NCBI RefSeq assembly: GCF_052180245.1
Contig: NZ_CP197474.1
Location: 620,001 to 684,000, forward strand
Reading direction: 5' to 3'
DNA from: Parapusillimonas sp013416435
Lineage (GTDB): Bacteria > Pseudomonadota > Gammaproteobacteria > Burkholderiales > Burkholderiaceae_B
DNA: 64,000 bases
Below the pieces are notes generated by a model. It had not been told where the DNA came from. It searched no databases and worked only from the letters and a program-made list of their open reading frames with translations. Positions 7,636 through 16,215 of the stretch are shown here, piece by piece (the first letter of the stretch is position 1; every line of letters starts with the position of its first letter). Both the position numbers and the translations under genes were made by a program.

Positions 7636-9141
7636 ATGGAGCTGCTTGAACATTTGTCTTTGGGGCTGTCGGTTGCGTTCACAGCCGAAAACCTCGTCTA
7701 TGCCTTCATGGGCTGTCTGCTGGGAACCCTGATCGGCGTGCTGCCGGGAATCGGGCCGGTGCCGACCATCGCCATGCTGCTGCCCATCACGTACATCCTT
7801 CCGCCGACGGCGGGCTTGATCATGCTTGCCGGTATCTATTACGGCGCGCAGTATGGCGGCTCGACGACGGCCATCCTGGTCGCGCTCCCCGGCGAGACAT
7901 CGGCGGTGGTGACGGTGCTGGACGGCCACCAGATGGCGCGCAACGGCCGCGCCGGCTCGGCCCTGGCGATCGCGGCGCTGGGTTCGTTCTTCGCCGGCTG
8001 CGTTGCAACGGTCCTGTTGTCTGCATTCGCGCCGCCCCTGGCCGAAGTCGCCTTCAAGTTCGGCCCTGCCGAGTATTTTTCTCTGATGGTGCTGGGCCTG
8101 GTGGGTGCCGTCGTCCTGGCCTCGGGCTCGTTGCCCAAAGCCATCGCGATGATTCTTCTGGGCCTGTTGCTGGGCATGATCGGCACGGACGTGAACTCGG
8201 GCGTGGCCCGCTACGACTTCGGTATCCCTGAACTGCAGGACGGCATCGACTTCGCCATTGTCGCCATGGGTGTTTTCGGGTTTGCCGAGATCATGAACAA
8301 CCTGCAGCAGCGCGAGAACCGTGTGGACATCACCGACAAGGTCGGCACGCTTTATCCCAACCGCAAGGAATTCGGGGAAGCCTATCCCGCGGTTCTGCGC
8401 GGCACGGCCTTGGGGTCGGCGCTGGGCATCCTGCCTGGCGGCGGCGCGGTGCTGTCATCGTTTGCGTCCTACACGCTGGAAAAGAAGCTTTCACGCGAGC
8501 CGGAGCGCTTCGGCCACGGCCATCCGGCAGGAGTTGCGGGGCCTGAGTCCGCCAACAACGCCGCGGCGCAGACCTCGTTCATCCCGCTGCTGACGCTGGG
8601 TATCCCCGGCAATGCGGTGATGGCATTGATGGTCGGCGCGATGACGATACACAACATCCAGCCCGGCCCGCAGGTCATGACCAGCCACCCCGAGCTGTTC
8701 TGGGGCCTGATCGTATCGATGTGGATCGGCAACCTGATGCTGCTGATCCTGAACCTGCCGTTGATCGGCCTATGGATCAAGCTGCTCAAGGTGCCTTACC
8801 GCATCCTGTTTCCGGCGATCCTGGTGTTCTGCACGATAGGCGTCTATTCGCTCAACTACAACGTGTTCGATATCTACATGACGGCGGCATTCGGAGTGAT
8901 CGGCTATCTGTGGTCCAAGTTGAAGTGCGAAGGAGCGCCCCTGCTGCTCGGCCTCGTGCTCGGACCGATGATGGAAGAGAACTTCCGGCGGGCGCTGCTG
9001 CTGGCCCGGGGCGAGTATGCCACCTTCGTAACGCGTCCGCTCTCGGCGTCATTGCTGGTGCTGGCGCTCATCCTGGTGCTGATCGTCGCCTTGCCGTCCA
9101 TACGCAAGAAGCGCGAAGAAACCTTCGTGGAAGAAGACTGA
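7636..9141 (+). CDS. tctA: Tripartite tricarboxylate transporter, large permease subunit TctA
   Basis: A 501-residue integral membrane protein with about 12 hydrophobic segments. Family motifs include GCLLGTLIGVLPGIGPV near residue 30, YGAQYGGSTTAILVALPGE near 75, and the second repeat LGILPGGGAVLSSF near 265 with AGPESANNAAAQ after it. The two related G-rich repeats reflect the internal duplication of TctA. With TctB it forms the cation-coupled permease for tri- or dicarboxylates delivered by a Bug receptor. The start lies 10 nt after tctB. The gene ends 1 nt before the next palindromic repeat cluster. Confidence 0.95.
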   Translation: MELLEHLSLGLSVAFTAENLVYAFMGCLLGTLIGVLPGIGPVPTIAMLLPITYILPPTAGLIMLAGIYYGAQYGGSTTAILVALPGETSAVVTVLDGHQMARNGRAGSALAIAALGSFFAGCVATVLLSAFAPPLAEVAFKFGPAEYFSLMVLGLVGAVVLASGSLPKAIAMILLGLLLGMIGTDVNSGVARYDFGIPELQDGIDFAIVAMGVFGFAEIMNNLQQRENRVDITDKVGTLYPNRKEFGEAYPAVLRGTALGSALGILPGGGAVLSSFASYTLEKKLSREPERFGHGHPAGVAGPESANNAAAQTSFIPLLTLGIPGNAVMALMVGAMTIHNIQPGPQVMTSHPELFWGLIVSMWIGNLMLLILNLPLIGLWIKLLKVPYRILFPAILVFCTIGVYSLNYNVFDIYMTAAFGVIGYLWSKLKCEGAPLLLGLVLGPMMEENFRRALLLARGEYATFVTRPLSASLLVLALILVLIVALPSIRKKREETFVEED

Positions 9142-9142
9142 A

Positions 9143-9304
9143 GGGGTCGGACCCCGTATGGGGTCCGAGCCCAGAATGCCGGGGGTAAGACCCACAAATC
9201 GGGTCTGACCCCTGGCGCATTCGAGGGCATCCACGGGGTCAGACCCCGCATGGGGTCTGACCCCACTGCCTTTGGGGACAGACCCAAACATCGGGTCTGT
9301 CCCC
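9143..9304. repeat. Palindromic repeat cluster 2 (four units)
   Basis: Four diverged units at 9143-9172, 9182-9212, 9235-9264 and 9274-9304. The first has TCGGA/TCCGA arms and the last pairs GGGGACAGACCC with GGGTCTGTCCCC, so arm substitutions are matched on both sides. The second and fourth units have 12-nt arms and 7-nt spacers. The cluster follows the tctA stop by 1 nt, in a tandem gene arrangement, and is followed by a conventional terminator. Confidence 0.92.
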
Positions 9305-9325
9305 CCCAGGGTTTTCACCTAAAAG

Positions 9326-9358
9326 ACCGCGGGGGATCTGGCGACCTCGCGGTTTTTC
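9326..9358 (+). terminator. Rho-independent terminator after tctBA
   Basis: The stem ACCGCGGGG (9326-9334) pairs with CCTCGCGGT (9345-9353) with one G-T wobble across an 11-nt loop, followed by TTTTTC. A run of A precedes the stem, so the structure could also work on the other strand. It separates tctBA from the next operon. Confidence 0.8.
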
Positions 9359-9370
9359 ATTTACATTGAG

Positions 9371-9393
9371 TGGCCTGACCACTGGACCACTGG
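9371..9393. promoter_or_regulatory. Candidate operator for the FadR-type regulator
   Basis: TGGCCTGACCA at 9371-9381 resembles the FadR/PdhR operator core (TGGT-N3-ACCA) with one mismatch. It overlaps an 8-bp direct repeat ACCACTGG at 9378-9385 and 9386-9393. The site lies 11-33 nt before the GntR start codon, so autoregulation is likely, by inference. Confidence 0.5.
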
Positions 9394-9403
9394 TGTCGAT
9401 GAC

Positions 9404-10126
9404 ATGATTCCCCTTCAAGCCGTGAGCGCGCCTCGTCTCTACCGGATTATCGCCGGGCAGATCGCCGGGCGGATCCGCGCGGGGGAGTTCGCGGCGGGCG
9501 ACCGCCTGCCTTCCGAAAGAGACCTGGCCGAGCATCTGCAGGTCAGCCGCGCCTCGGTGCGCGAGGCCTTGATTGCGCTGGAGCTCGAAGGCTATGTCGA
9601 GGTCCGTGTGGGAACCGGCGTCTTCGTCATGCCGGCGCAGACGGGCGCACGGCCGAGCCCGAAGCTGGTCCAGCCCAGCACCGATATGGGCGGCGACATC
9701 GGGCCTTTCGATTTGCTCGAAACGCGCCTGCTGCTGGAGCCCGAATCCGCGGCACTGGCCGCCCAGGTGGCATTGCCTGCGCAGATTGCGGCGATCGAGG
9801 CCGCGCACAGGGCAATGAACACCATCGAAGAACCCGGCCGCCATGATCGCGCCTTCCATCTGGCGATCGCCACTTCTTGCGGCAATGCGGCGTTGGCGTC
9901 GGCGATCGCGCATCTTTGGAGCCTGAGCCAGGGCAGTGCCGTCTATTCCCGCATGGAAGCGCATTTCGTCACGCAGCACATATGGGAACAGGCGCGGCTC
10001 GAGCACGAGCAGATTCTCGATGCCATTGCGGATCGCGATGCCGGGCGCGCACGTCATGCCATGCATGATCACTTGGTCGGCATCCTGGCACGCCTGCGGG
10101 CGGATTTTGGCCGGGCGTCGTTGTAA
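9404..10126 (+). CDS. FadR/GntR-family transcriptional regulator
   Basis: A 240-residue regulator. The N-terminal winged helix (about 10-75) carries the GntR signature GDRLPSERDLAEHLQVSRASVREAL and a wing ending in GTGVFV. The remainder (about 95-235) is an FCD-type all-helical ligand domain, with an Asp-containing helix FDLLETRLLLEPESAALA and late His residues (HLAIA, HDHLVG) of the kind that bind a metal and a carboxylate effector. It is the first gene of a four-gene operon (CitE-like, ThDP enzyme, GhrA-like), so it probably represses that operon and responds to an organic acid. Confidence 0.92.
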   Translation: MIPLQAVSAPRLYRIIAGQIAGRIRAGEFAAGDRLPSERDLAEHLQVSRASVREALIALELEGYVEVRVGTGVFVMPAQTGARPSPKLVQPSTDMGGDIGPFDLLETRLLLEPESAALAAQVALPAQIAAIEAAHRAMNTIEEPGRHDRAFHLAIATSCGNAALASAIAHLWSLSQGSAVYSRMEAHFVTQHIWEQARLEHEQILDAIADRDAGRARHAMHDHLVGILARLRADFGRASL

Positions 10127-10160
10127 AGCGCGTATTCAACCCCAAACATGGACCGGAATC

Positions 10161-10949
10161 ATGTCGCTGCCTAATCTTCCCGGCAACCATTCAAGTCTGG
10201 TAAGCCACGAGGCCCGCAGCTGCTTGCCGGGCTGCGTTTCATCCCGGCGGCGAAGCTGGCTGTTCGTGCCGGGACTGGACAGCGCTGCCCAGCGCCGCGG
10301 GATCGCCTCCGGGGCGGACGTACTGGTCGCCGACCTGGAAGGATTGACGGCGCCGGAAGACAGGCAGGCGGCATGCATACGGGCGGTGGACTTCATGGCG
10401 GAGTGCCGCCAGGCCGGCACGGTGGCGGCGGTACGCATCAACGCTCTGGATCATGGGGGGCGAAGCGAGCTCGAGAAAGTCATCGAAGGCGGCCCCGATG
10501 CCGTGCTGACGTCGCAGGCCGATGCCGCTCGGCACATCGAAGAGCTCGATGCGCTGCTGGAGGCATGCGAGGAACGCCTGAAGCTGCCGCTCGGGCGCAC
10601 GGCGATCGTTCCGGTGCTGGCCTCGCCCTTGGCCGTGGTGCGCATGTTCGACGTGCTGACCGCCAGCGCGCGCATCAAGGCCGCCGTGCTGGCAGGAGAA
10701 AGACTGGGCTTCGCCCTGGCAATGGAACACCCGGACGATGCGACGGCGCTCAGGCATATACGCAGCCGTTTTGTCCTGGAATGCGCCGCGGCCGGATGCC
10801 TCGCCGTCGACAGCGCGCACGCATACCGGGACGCGCAGTCCCTGGAGGAAGATCTCGCCTGGGCGCGCGGCGCAGGGCTGAAATCCAAGCACGCGGTCTC
10901 GGAAGACCAAGTGCCCGCGTTGAACCGGGCGCTGTCGCCGGCCCAATAG
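10161..10949 (+). CDS. CitE/HpcH-HpaI-like protein with altered metal-binding residues
   Basis: A 262-residue TIM-barrel protein of the citrate lyase beta/malyl-CoA lyase family. It starts at the ATG at 10161; the open frame extends upstream without family similarity. Recognisable parts are RSWLFVPGLD, ADVLVADLEG, AVRIN with Arg92, and the C-terminal EEDLAWARGAGLKSKHAVSEDQV. Two segments that normally hold the Mg2+ ligands are different: the (I/L)ET region reads VLASPLAV (about 152-159) and the GAEDL region reads GERLG (179-183). The LPKVE segment is also replaced by LTSQAD. It is therefore either a divergent lyase with other chemistry or a non-catalytic relative. It lies between the regulator and the ThDP enzyme. 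Confidence 0.75.
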   Translation: MSLPNLPGNHSSLVSHEARSCLPGCVSSRRRSWLFVPGLDSAAQRRGIASGADVLVADLEGLTAPEDRQAACIRAVDFMAECRQAGTVAAVRINALDHGGRSELEKVIEGGPDAVLTSQADAARHIEELDALLEACEERLKLPLGRTAIVPVLASPLAVVRMFDVLTASARIKAAVLAGERLGFALAMEHPDDATALRHIRSRFVLECAAAGCLAVDSAHAYRDAQSLEEDLAWARGAGLKSKHAVSEDQVPALNRALSPAQ

Positions 10950-10965
10950 AAAGAGGAGAACCCGC

Positions 10966-12702
10966 ATGAAAGCTCTGCCCGGCGTTGAACGAAGTGGTGG
11001 CCAGATCCTGATGCAGCAGCTCAGGCTGCAAGGAGTGCGTCGGCTATTCATGGTCCCGGGTGAAAGCTATCTGCCGTGCATCGATGCTTTGAACGAGCAT
11101 GTGGGCGCCATCCAGGCGGTGGTTTGTAGGCAGGAAAGCGGTGCGGCATACATGGCCGAGGCTTATGGGAAGCTTACCGGCGAACCGGGCATCTGCTTCG
11201 TGACGCGCGGGCCGGGGGCCACCAATGCGTCCATAGGCGTGCATACGGCGTATCAGGATTCGACGCCCATGATTCTATTCATCGGCCAGGTAGGGAATGG
11301 TTTTTACGAGCGGGAGGCTTTCCAGGAAATCGATTATCGGCGCATGTTCGGGCAGATGGCGAAATGGGTGGCCCAGATAGACCGCAGCGATCGGATACCG
11401 GAATACATCGCCCGGGCGTTCGCGGTTGCCACCGGGGGCCGGCCGGGCCCCGTGGTGCTGGCCCTGCCCGAAGATACCTTGTGGGGACGCGCGGTGGTCG
11501 AAGACCTGCCCAGGTATCAGCGGACCATCGTTCATCCCGGCATGGGCGATATGAGGCGGCTGAAATCTTTGCTGGATGAGGCCCAGCGCCCTTTCATGCT
11601 GGTCGGTGGCAGCGGCTGGACCGAAGAGGCCATTGAGCGGGTGGGTGATTTCGCGCAACGCTTCGAGCTTCCCGTTGGCACCGCCTGGCGGCGCCTGGAA
11701 TGCTTCCGGCAGAGCCATCCCAATGCGGCGGGGCACGTGGGCTGGGGCATGACCGACCAACTGCGGGACCGCATGCTGAATGCGGACTTGATACTTGCGG
11801 TGGGCACCCGGCTGGGGGAGGCCACCACGCTGGGCTACACCTTGGTCGAAAGCCCGCATCCACGCCAGAAGCTGGTGCACGTCTATCCCGACAGCAACGA
11901 GCTGGGCCGGGTCTTCATGCCCAGCCAGGCCATCGTCGCGAGTGTCGCGGGGTTTGCCCAGGCGCTGGATACCATCGAGCCCGGCCATGCGGCGCCGCGC
12001 GCAGCAGCCGTCAAAGAGGCGCATGCCCAGTATCTCGACAGCTTCGAGCCGCTGGATTTTCCAGGCCCCATGAGCCTGGACGCGGCGGCCGAACATCTTG
12101 GACGCCGTCTGCCCGACGAGGCTTGCCTGACGGTGGGGGCGGGCAACTATGCGTTCTATCTGCACCGTTACCGGCCGTTCAACGGGCTGGGCACCAGCCT
12201 CGCCCCGACGGTGGGCTCCATGGGCTATGGCCTGCCGGCCGCCATTTCGGCCAAGCTCGAGCATCCGGACCGTATCGTCGTATGCGGCGCGGGCGACGGC
12301 TGCTTCCAGATGACGATGCAGGAACTGGGCGTGGCCATGCAATATCGCCTGGGCATCGTGATACTGGTTTACAACAATGGAATCTGGGGCACGATACGCG
12401 CCCACCAGGAACGCGAATTCCCTGGCCGCGCAATTGCCCTGGATTTCGAGAATCCGGACTTTACCCAAGTCGTGAGCGCCTATGGCGGACTGGGCATCGC
12501 GGTGGAAAGGACCGAAGATTTCCCTGACGCCCTGGAGCGCGCGCTGTCCTACGCGCAATCCGAACGCTTGCCCGCCTTGCTCGAAATACGCTATGACAGC
12601 AACGGCATTGCCCCGGGCGAGACCTTGTCGGAAATACGCAAGGCAGCGCTCGCGCGCGCGCAAGACATGCTCAGCCCCGGCCTGCCGGCTTCTTCCAACT
12701 GA
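10966..12702 (+). CDS. Thiamine-diphosphate-dependent enzyme (acetolactate-synthase-like)
   Basis: A 578-residue enzyme with the three-domain POX/ALS layout: N-terminal PYR domain (about 8-175), central domain (about 195-320) and C-terminal PP domain (about 375-560). The activating Glu57 is present in CRQESGAAYMAEA, so it is not a glyoxylate carboligase, which has Val there. The ThDP/Mg motif runs from GDG at 443-445 to NN at 470-471. It probably decarboxylates or carboligates a 2-oxo acid. Its neighbours, a CitE-like protein and a GhrA-type hydroxyacid reductase, suggest two- to four-carbon oxo-acid metabolism. The substrate cannot be assigned. Confidence 0.85.
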   Translation: MKALPGVERSGGQILMQQLRLQGVRRLFMVPGESYLPCIDALNEHVGAIQAVVCRQESGAAYMAEAYGKLTGEPGICFVTRGPGATNASIGVHTAYQDSTPMILFIGQVGNGFYEREAFQEIDYRRMFGQMAKWVAQIDRSDRIPEYIARAFAVATGGRPGPVVLALPEDTLWGRAVVEDLPRYQRTIVHPGMGDMRRLKSLLDEAQRPFMLVGGSGWTEEAIERVGDFAQRFELPVGTAWRRLECFRQSHPNAAGHVGWGMTDQLRDRMLNADLILAVGTRLGEATTLGYTLVESPHPRQKLVHVYPDSNELGRVFMPSQAIVASVAGFAQALDTIEPGHAAPRAAAVKEAHAQYLDSFEPLDFPGPMSLDAAAEHLGRRLPDEACLTVGAGNYAFYLHRYRPFNGLGTSLAPTVGSMGYGLPAAISAKLEHPDRIVVCGAGDGCFQMTMQELGVAMQYRLGIVILVYNNGIWGTIRAHQEREFPGRAIALDFENPDFTQVVSAYGGLGIAVERTEDFPDALERALSYAQSERLPALLEIRYDSNGIAPGETLSEIRKAALARAQDMLSPGLPASSN

Positions 12703-12723
12703 ACCTTTGGACTGTAGATCGAC

Positions 12724-13656
12724 GTGAACATCATTTTTGCTTCCACCCTGGATCTGGACGACGACGCCTGGATCAAGCCGCTGCAGGCGGCCATTCCTTC
12801 CGCACGCATCCATGGCTGGTCCCACAACGGCGCCTCGGTAGGCGCGGACCTGGCCATTGCCTGGAATCCTCCTCAAGACCTGTTCCAGCGCGAACCCGGG
12901 ATAAAAGCGGTGTTCAACCTGGGGGCAGGCGTAGACGCCCTGTTCCGCCTGCCGGGCCTGGGCGACGGCGTATCCGTCGTGCGCATCGAGGACGCGGGCA
13001 TGGCCGTGCAGATGGCGGAATACGCCGTGTATGCCCTGGTTCGCGCATCGCGCCAGTTCGACGAATACGAGCGCCTGCAAAAGCTCAAGCGCTGGGAACA
13101 GCAGCCCGACATACAGCGGGGGAAATGGACGGTCGGCGTCCTGGGCATGGGCGTCATGGGGACGCGCGTGGCGCAGACCATCGCAAGCCTGGACTATCCG
13201 GTGGCGGGCTGGTCACGCAGCGGAAAGGACTTGCCCGGCGTGCAGAAGTTCGCCGGCGCGGACGAGCTTCCCGCTTTCCTGGCGCGGACCCGCGTGCTGA
13301 TCAACACGTTGCCGCTGACGAGCGAAACGCGGGGCATACTGCGCCGCGAGACACTGCAGCAACTGCAGCCCGGCGCTTATCTGATCAGCATGGGGCGCGG
13401 CGCGCATCTGGTCGAAGAAGACTTGCAGCCGCTGCTGGATTCCGGCCAGCTGCTCGGCGCGACGCTGGACGTGTTCCAGCAGGAACCGCTGCCCGAGAGT
13501 CACCCGTTCTGGTCCGACCCGCGCATCACCATCACCCCGCACGTGGCCGCGGCGAGCCTGCGCGAGGAAACCATCGAGCAGGTTTCGAACAAGATCAACT
13601 GCTATCTGCGCGGCGAGCCGCTGACGGGCGTGGTGGCTAGGGATAGGGGATATTGA
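12724..13656 (+). CDS. ghrA: Glyoxylate/hydroxypyruvate reductase A-type 2-hydroxyacid dehydrogenase
   Basis: A 310-residue D-2-hydroxyacid dehydrogenase, the usual GhrA length, starting with GTG. The NAD(P)-binding loop GMGVMG is at 141-146 and the catalytic triad is visible: Arg225 in SMGRGAHL, Glu254 in FQQEPLP and His273 in TPHVAA. The segment FNLGAGVDALF (64-74) matches the GhrA substrate loop. It should reduce glyoxylate or hydroxypyruvate, or a similar short 2-oxo acid, and as the last gene of the operon it may reduce the product of the ThDP enzyme. It converges on the aldehyde dehydrogenase gene across repeat cluster 3. Confidence 0.88.
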   Translation: MNIIFASTLDLDDDAWIKPLQAAIPSARIHGWSHNGASVGADLAIAWNPPQDLFQREPGIKAVFNLGAGVDALFRLPGLGDGVSVVRIEDAGMAVQMAEYAVYALVRASRQFDEYERLQKLKRWEQQPDIQRGKWTVGVLGMGVMGTRVAQTIASLDYPVAGWSRSGKDLPGVQKFAGADELPAFLARTRVLINTLPLTSETRGILRRETLQQLQPGAYLISMGRGAHLVEEDLQPLLDSGQLLGATLDVFQQEPLPESHPFWSDPRITITPHVAAASLREETIEQVSNKINCYLRGEPLTGVVARDRGY

Positions 13657-13664
13657 ACCGGCTT

Positions 13665-13778
13665 GGGGTCAGACCCCATGCGGGGTCTGACCCCTGGGGA
13701 CTTCCGGGACTGTGTTAGCGATGGGGTCAGACCCCGTACGGGGTCTGACCCCTGAACAGCCCATGCGGGGTCTGACCC
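13665..13778. repeat. Palindromic repeat cluster 3 (two units and a half unit)
   Basis: Full units lie at 13665-13694 (spacer ATGC) and 13723-13752 (spacer GTAC), with a single arm, GGGGTCTGACCC, at 13767-13778. They sit between converging ghrA-like and aldehyde dehydrogenase genes, starting 8 nt after one stop and ending 6 nt before the other. Confidence 0.93.
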
Positions 13779-13784
13779 TCTCAA

Positions 13785-15281
13785 CTAAGCCAAGCTGATC
13801 CAGGTCGTCTTCAGCGAACTGTATTTGTCCAGCGCATGCAGCGACTTGTCCCGTCCGAAGCCGGACTGCTTCACGCCGCCGAATGGCACGGTGACGTCGC
13901 CGTCGAAATAGCAATTGACCCACACCAGCCCGGCACGCAACTTGCGCGATACACGATGCGCGCGCGACAGATCGGCTGTCCACAGGCCCGATCCCAATCC
14001 GTAGATCGAGGCATTGGCCTGCGCCAGCGCTTCGTCTTCGGTATCGAACCGGCTGGCGGCGAGTACCGGTCCGAAGATTTCCTCGCGGACGATGGTCAGC
14101 GACTGCGAACCGCATTCGAAGATGGTCGGTTCCACATAGAAACCGCCGGTTTCCGCGCGCACGCGGCTGCCGCCCACGCGTAGCGTGGCTCCTTCCTGCT
14201 TGCCGCTATCGACGTACTGCAGCACGCGCGCGAGCTGCCGTTCGTCGACGATGGCGCCCATCTTGGAGCCGGGATCGAGCGGATCGCCCGGCTGCATGGC
14301 GGCGGCATGCGCTTCCATCCTCTGCATGAATTCGTCGTAGACGCCGGACTGCACATACAGCCGGGACCCGGCGATGCATACTTCGCCCTGGTTGTTGAAG
14401 ATGCCGATGGCCGCGGCCAGCGCGGCCCTGTCCAGGTCGGGACAGTCATCGAAAATGATGTGGGGCGATTTGCCGCCGCACTCCAGCCAGATCTGCTTCA
14501 GATTGGACTGGCCGGAATATTGCATGAAGCGCTTGCCTGTCGCGGTGGAGCCGGTGAAGGCCAGGCAGTCGACGTCCGGATGCATGCCCAGGGCCTGACC
14601 CGCCACAGGTCCGGTCCCCGGGACGACGTTGAGCACCCCGGGCGGGATGCCCGCTTCCAGGGCCAGTTCGCCCAGGCGGATGGCGGACAGGCAGGACTGC
14701 TCGGCGGGTTTCAGGATGACGCTGTTTCCCATTGCCAGGGCCGGCGCCACCTTCCAGCTCGCCATCAGCAAGGGATAGTTCCAGGGCACCACCGCCGCCA
14801 CGACCCCCAGGGGTTCGCGCGTGATGGTGGCCAGTGCCTGGGCGTCGGTGGGCGCGATTTCATCGTATTGCTTGTCTATGGTTTCGGCATACCAGGCATA
14901 GGTTCGCGCGGCTTCCGGAATGTCGTACCACAAGGTGTCGGAGATGGGCTTGCCCATGTCCAGCGTCTCGATGAGCGCCAGCTCTTCGGCATGGAGCATG
15001 ATCAGCTCCGACAGCTTGAGCAGCCGCTTCTTGCGCTCGGCGCGAGGCATGCCGGACCAGTAGCCGGATTCGAAAGTGCGCCTTGCGGCGCGGACAGCCT
15101 CGTCGACGTCGTGCTCGTTGCAGGACGCGACTTGGGCCAACCGCCGGCCGGTGGCGGGATTGATGGCGTCCAGCGGGCTGGCCCGCCCGGCATGGGCCTG
15201 GCCGTCGATGATGGCCTGGGTGCTCAGCTTCAGCCCGCCTGCGCGGGCTTGCCAGTCTTGCTGCGTGAGGTGCGAGGTCAT
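13785..15281 (-). CDS. puuC: Aldehyde dehydrogenase, PuuC-like (gamma-aminobutyraldehyde type)
   Basis: A 498-residue NAD(P)-dependent aldehyde dehydrogenase. Catalytic Cys302 sits in NNQGEVCIAGSR and the general base Glu267 in WLECGGK; the cofactor motif is FTGSTATGK (about 242-250). Many stretches match E. coli PuuC from memory, such as LALIETLDMGKPI, YAETIDKQYDEIAPT and the C-terminal GRDKSLHALDKY. PuuC oxidises gamma-glutamyl-gamma-aminobutyraldehyde, and relatives oxidise 4-aminobutyraldehyde or 3-aminopropionaldehyde. It is the last gene of the operon that contains the acetylpolyamine amidohydrolase, which supports a polyamine-derived aldehyde as substrate. The exact substrate is inferred. 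Confidence 0.88.
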   Translation of the reverse strand: MTSHLTQQDWQARAGGLKLSTQAIIDGQAHAGRASPLDAINPATGRRLAQVASCNEHDVDEAVRAARRTFESGYWSGMPRAERKKRLLKLSELIMLHAEELALIETLDMGKPISDTLWYDIPEAARTYAWYAETIDKQYDEIAPTDAQALATITREPLGVVAAVVPWNYPLLMASWKVAPALAMGNSVILKPAEQSCLSAIRLGELALEAGIPPGVLNVVPGTGPVAGQALGMHPDVDCLAFTGSTATGKRFMQYSGQSNLKQIWLECGGKSPHIIFDDCPDLDRAALAAAIGIFNNQGEVCIAGSRLYVQSGVYDEFMQRMEAHAAAMQPGDPLDPGSKMGAIVDERQLARVLQYVDSGKQEGATLRVGGSRVRAETGGFYVEPTIFECGSQSLTIVREEIFGPVLAASRFDTEDEALAQANASIYGLGSGLWTADLSRAHRVSRKLRAGLVWVNCYFDGDVTVPFGGVKQSGFGRDKSLHALDKYSSLKTTWISLA

Positions 15282-15300
15282 GTGTCGGCTCCGTATTGAG

Positions 15301-16200
15301 TCAGGCCGGCGGCGTATTGCCGCGCGGCAGGGCGAGGAAGACGCCGGCCGCAGTGATCAGGGCGATGCCGGTCAGGGCCAGTGCGTCGGGTGGCTGGTTG
15401 AACAGGAAGGTGCTGAACGCCACGGCCATGAGCAGCTGGCAATAGTTCAACGGGGCCAGCGTGGATGCGGCCACACGCTGAAAGGCGGCGATCAGCAGCA
15501 GGTGGCCCGCGCCATTGCAGACGCCCAGGCTCAGGATGAACAGGAAGTCTGGCAGGTCGGGCCAGGGATCCGGGAGGAAGAAAGGAGCCGGCAGGCCAGT
15601 GATCACCACGCACACGAAGGCGGTATAGCTGTATTGGATATGGCTTGCGACCTTGCCCGCCAGCTTGCGTGTCAATAGCTGGAATATGGAAAAGCAGATG
15701 GCCGATACCACCATCAGCGCCGTGCCCAGGGCCGGCAAGTCATTGCCGGGCCGCACGACCAGCAGCATGCCGGCAAAACCCGCGAGAACGGCAAGCCACT
15801 TCGCCAGCCCGACCTTTTCCTGCAGGAACCACTGAGACAGGACGACCACGATGAGCGGCGATGTGAAATAGATGGCCGTTGCCTCGGCCAGCGGCATCCA
15901 GATGAGCGCCGTCATGAAGCAGGTGCCCACCGTGCCCAGTGCCACGCCGCGCCAGATCAGCATCGCCTTGTGCGGCGCATCGCGAAGCCTGGGCCCGCCA
16001 TGCCGAAGCAGCATCGCCACGGCCAGCAAGGCCACGGTCGCGTAGCGCATGATGTTCAGAAAGGGCGCCGGATAGGTTTCAAGCAGATACTTGGATGACG
16101 CATCGAACACCGAAAACGTCATCAAGCCGCAAAGAAAGATCAGGACGCCCGCCTTCTGCGTTGCGGACGAGGACTGCACCGGCGCGGGTATCGAGCTCAT
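15301..16200 (-). CDS. EamA/DMT-family membrane transporter
   Basis: A 299-residue protein with about ten hydrophobic segments and the two-fold EamA repeat; conserved pieces are MRYATVALLAV, ATAIYFTSPLIVVVLS and ALNYCQLL-like text in the second half (LAPLNYCQLLMAV). The ATG at 16200 is preferred; an in-frame TTG at 16209 is possible. Drug/metabolite transporters of this type usually export amino acids, amines or metabolites. It sits between the M20 hydrolase (15 nt upstream) and the aldehyde dehydrogenase (19 nt downstream), so it may export or balance an amine intermediate of the operon. The substrate is unknown. Confidence 0.88.
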   Translation of the reverse strand: MSSIPAPVQSSSATQKAGVLIFLCGLMTFSVFDASSKYLLETYPAPFLNIMRYATVALLAVAMLLRHGGPRLRDAPHKAMLIWRGVALGTVGTCFMTALIWMPLAEATAIYFTSPLIVVVLSQWFLQEKVGLAKWLAVLAGFAGMLLVVRPGNDLPALGTALMVVSAICFSIFQLLTRKLAGKVASHIQYSYTAFVCVVITGLPAPFFLPDPWPDLPDFLFILSLGVCNGAGHLLLIAAFQRVAASTLAPLNYCQLLMAVAFSTFLFNQPPDALALTGIALITAAGVFLALPRGNTPPA

Positions 16201-16215
16201 GGATGTCAACCGGCC

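Noticed and set aside
10966..12702. Glyoxylate carboligase for the ThDP enzyme
   Set aside because: The cofactor-activating Glu is present (QES at 56-58), whereas glyoxylate carboligase lacks it.
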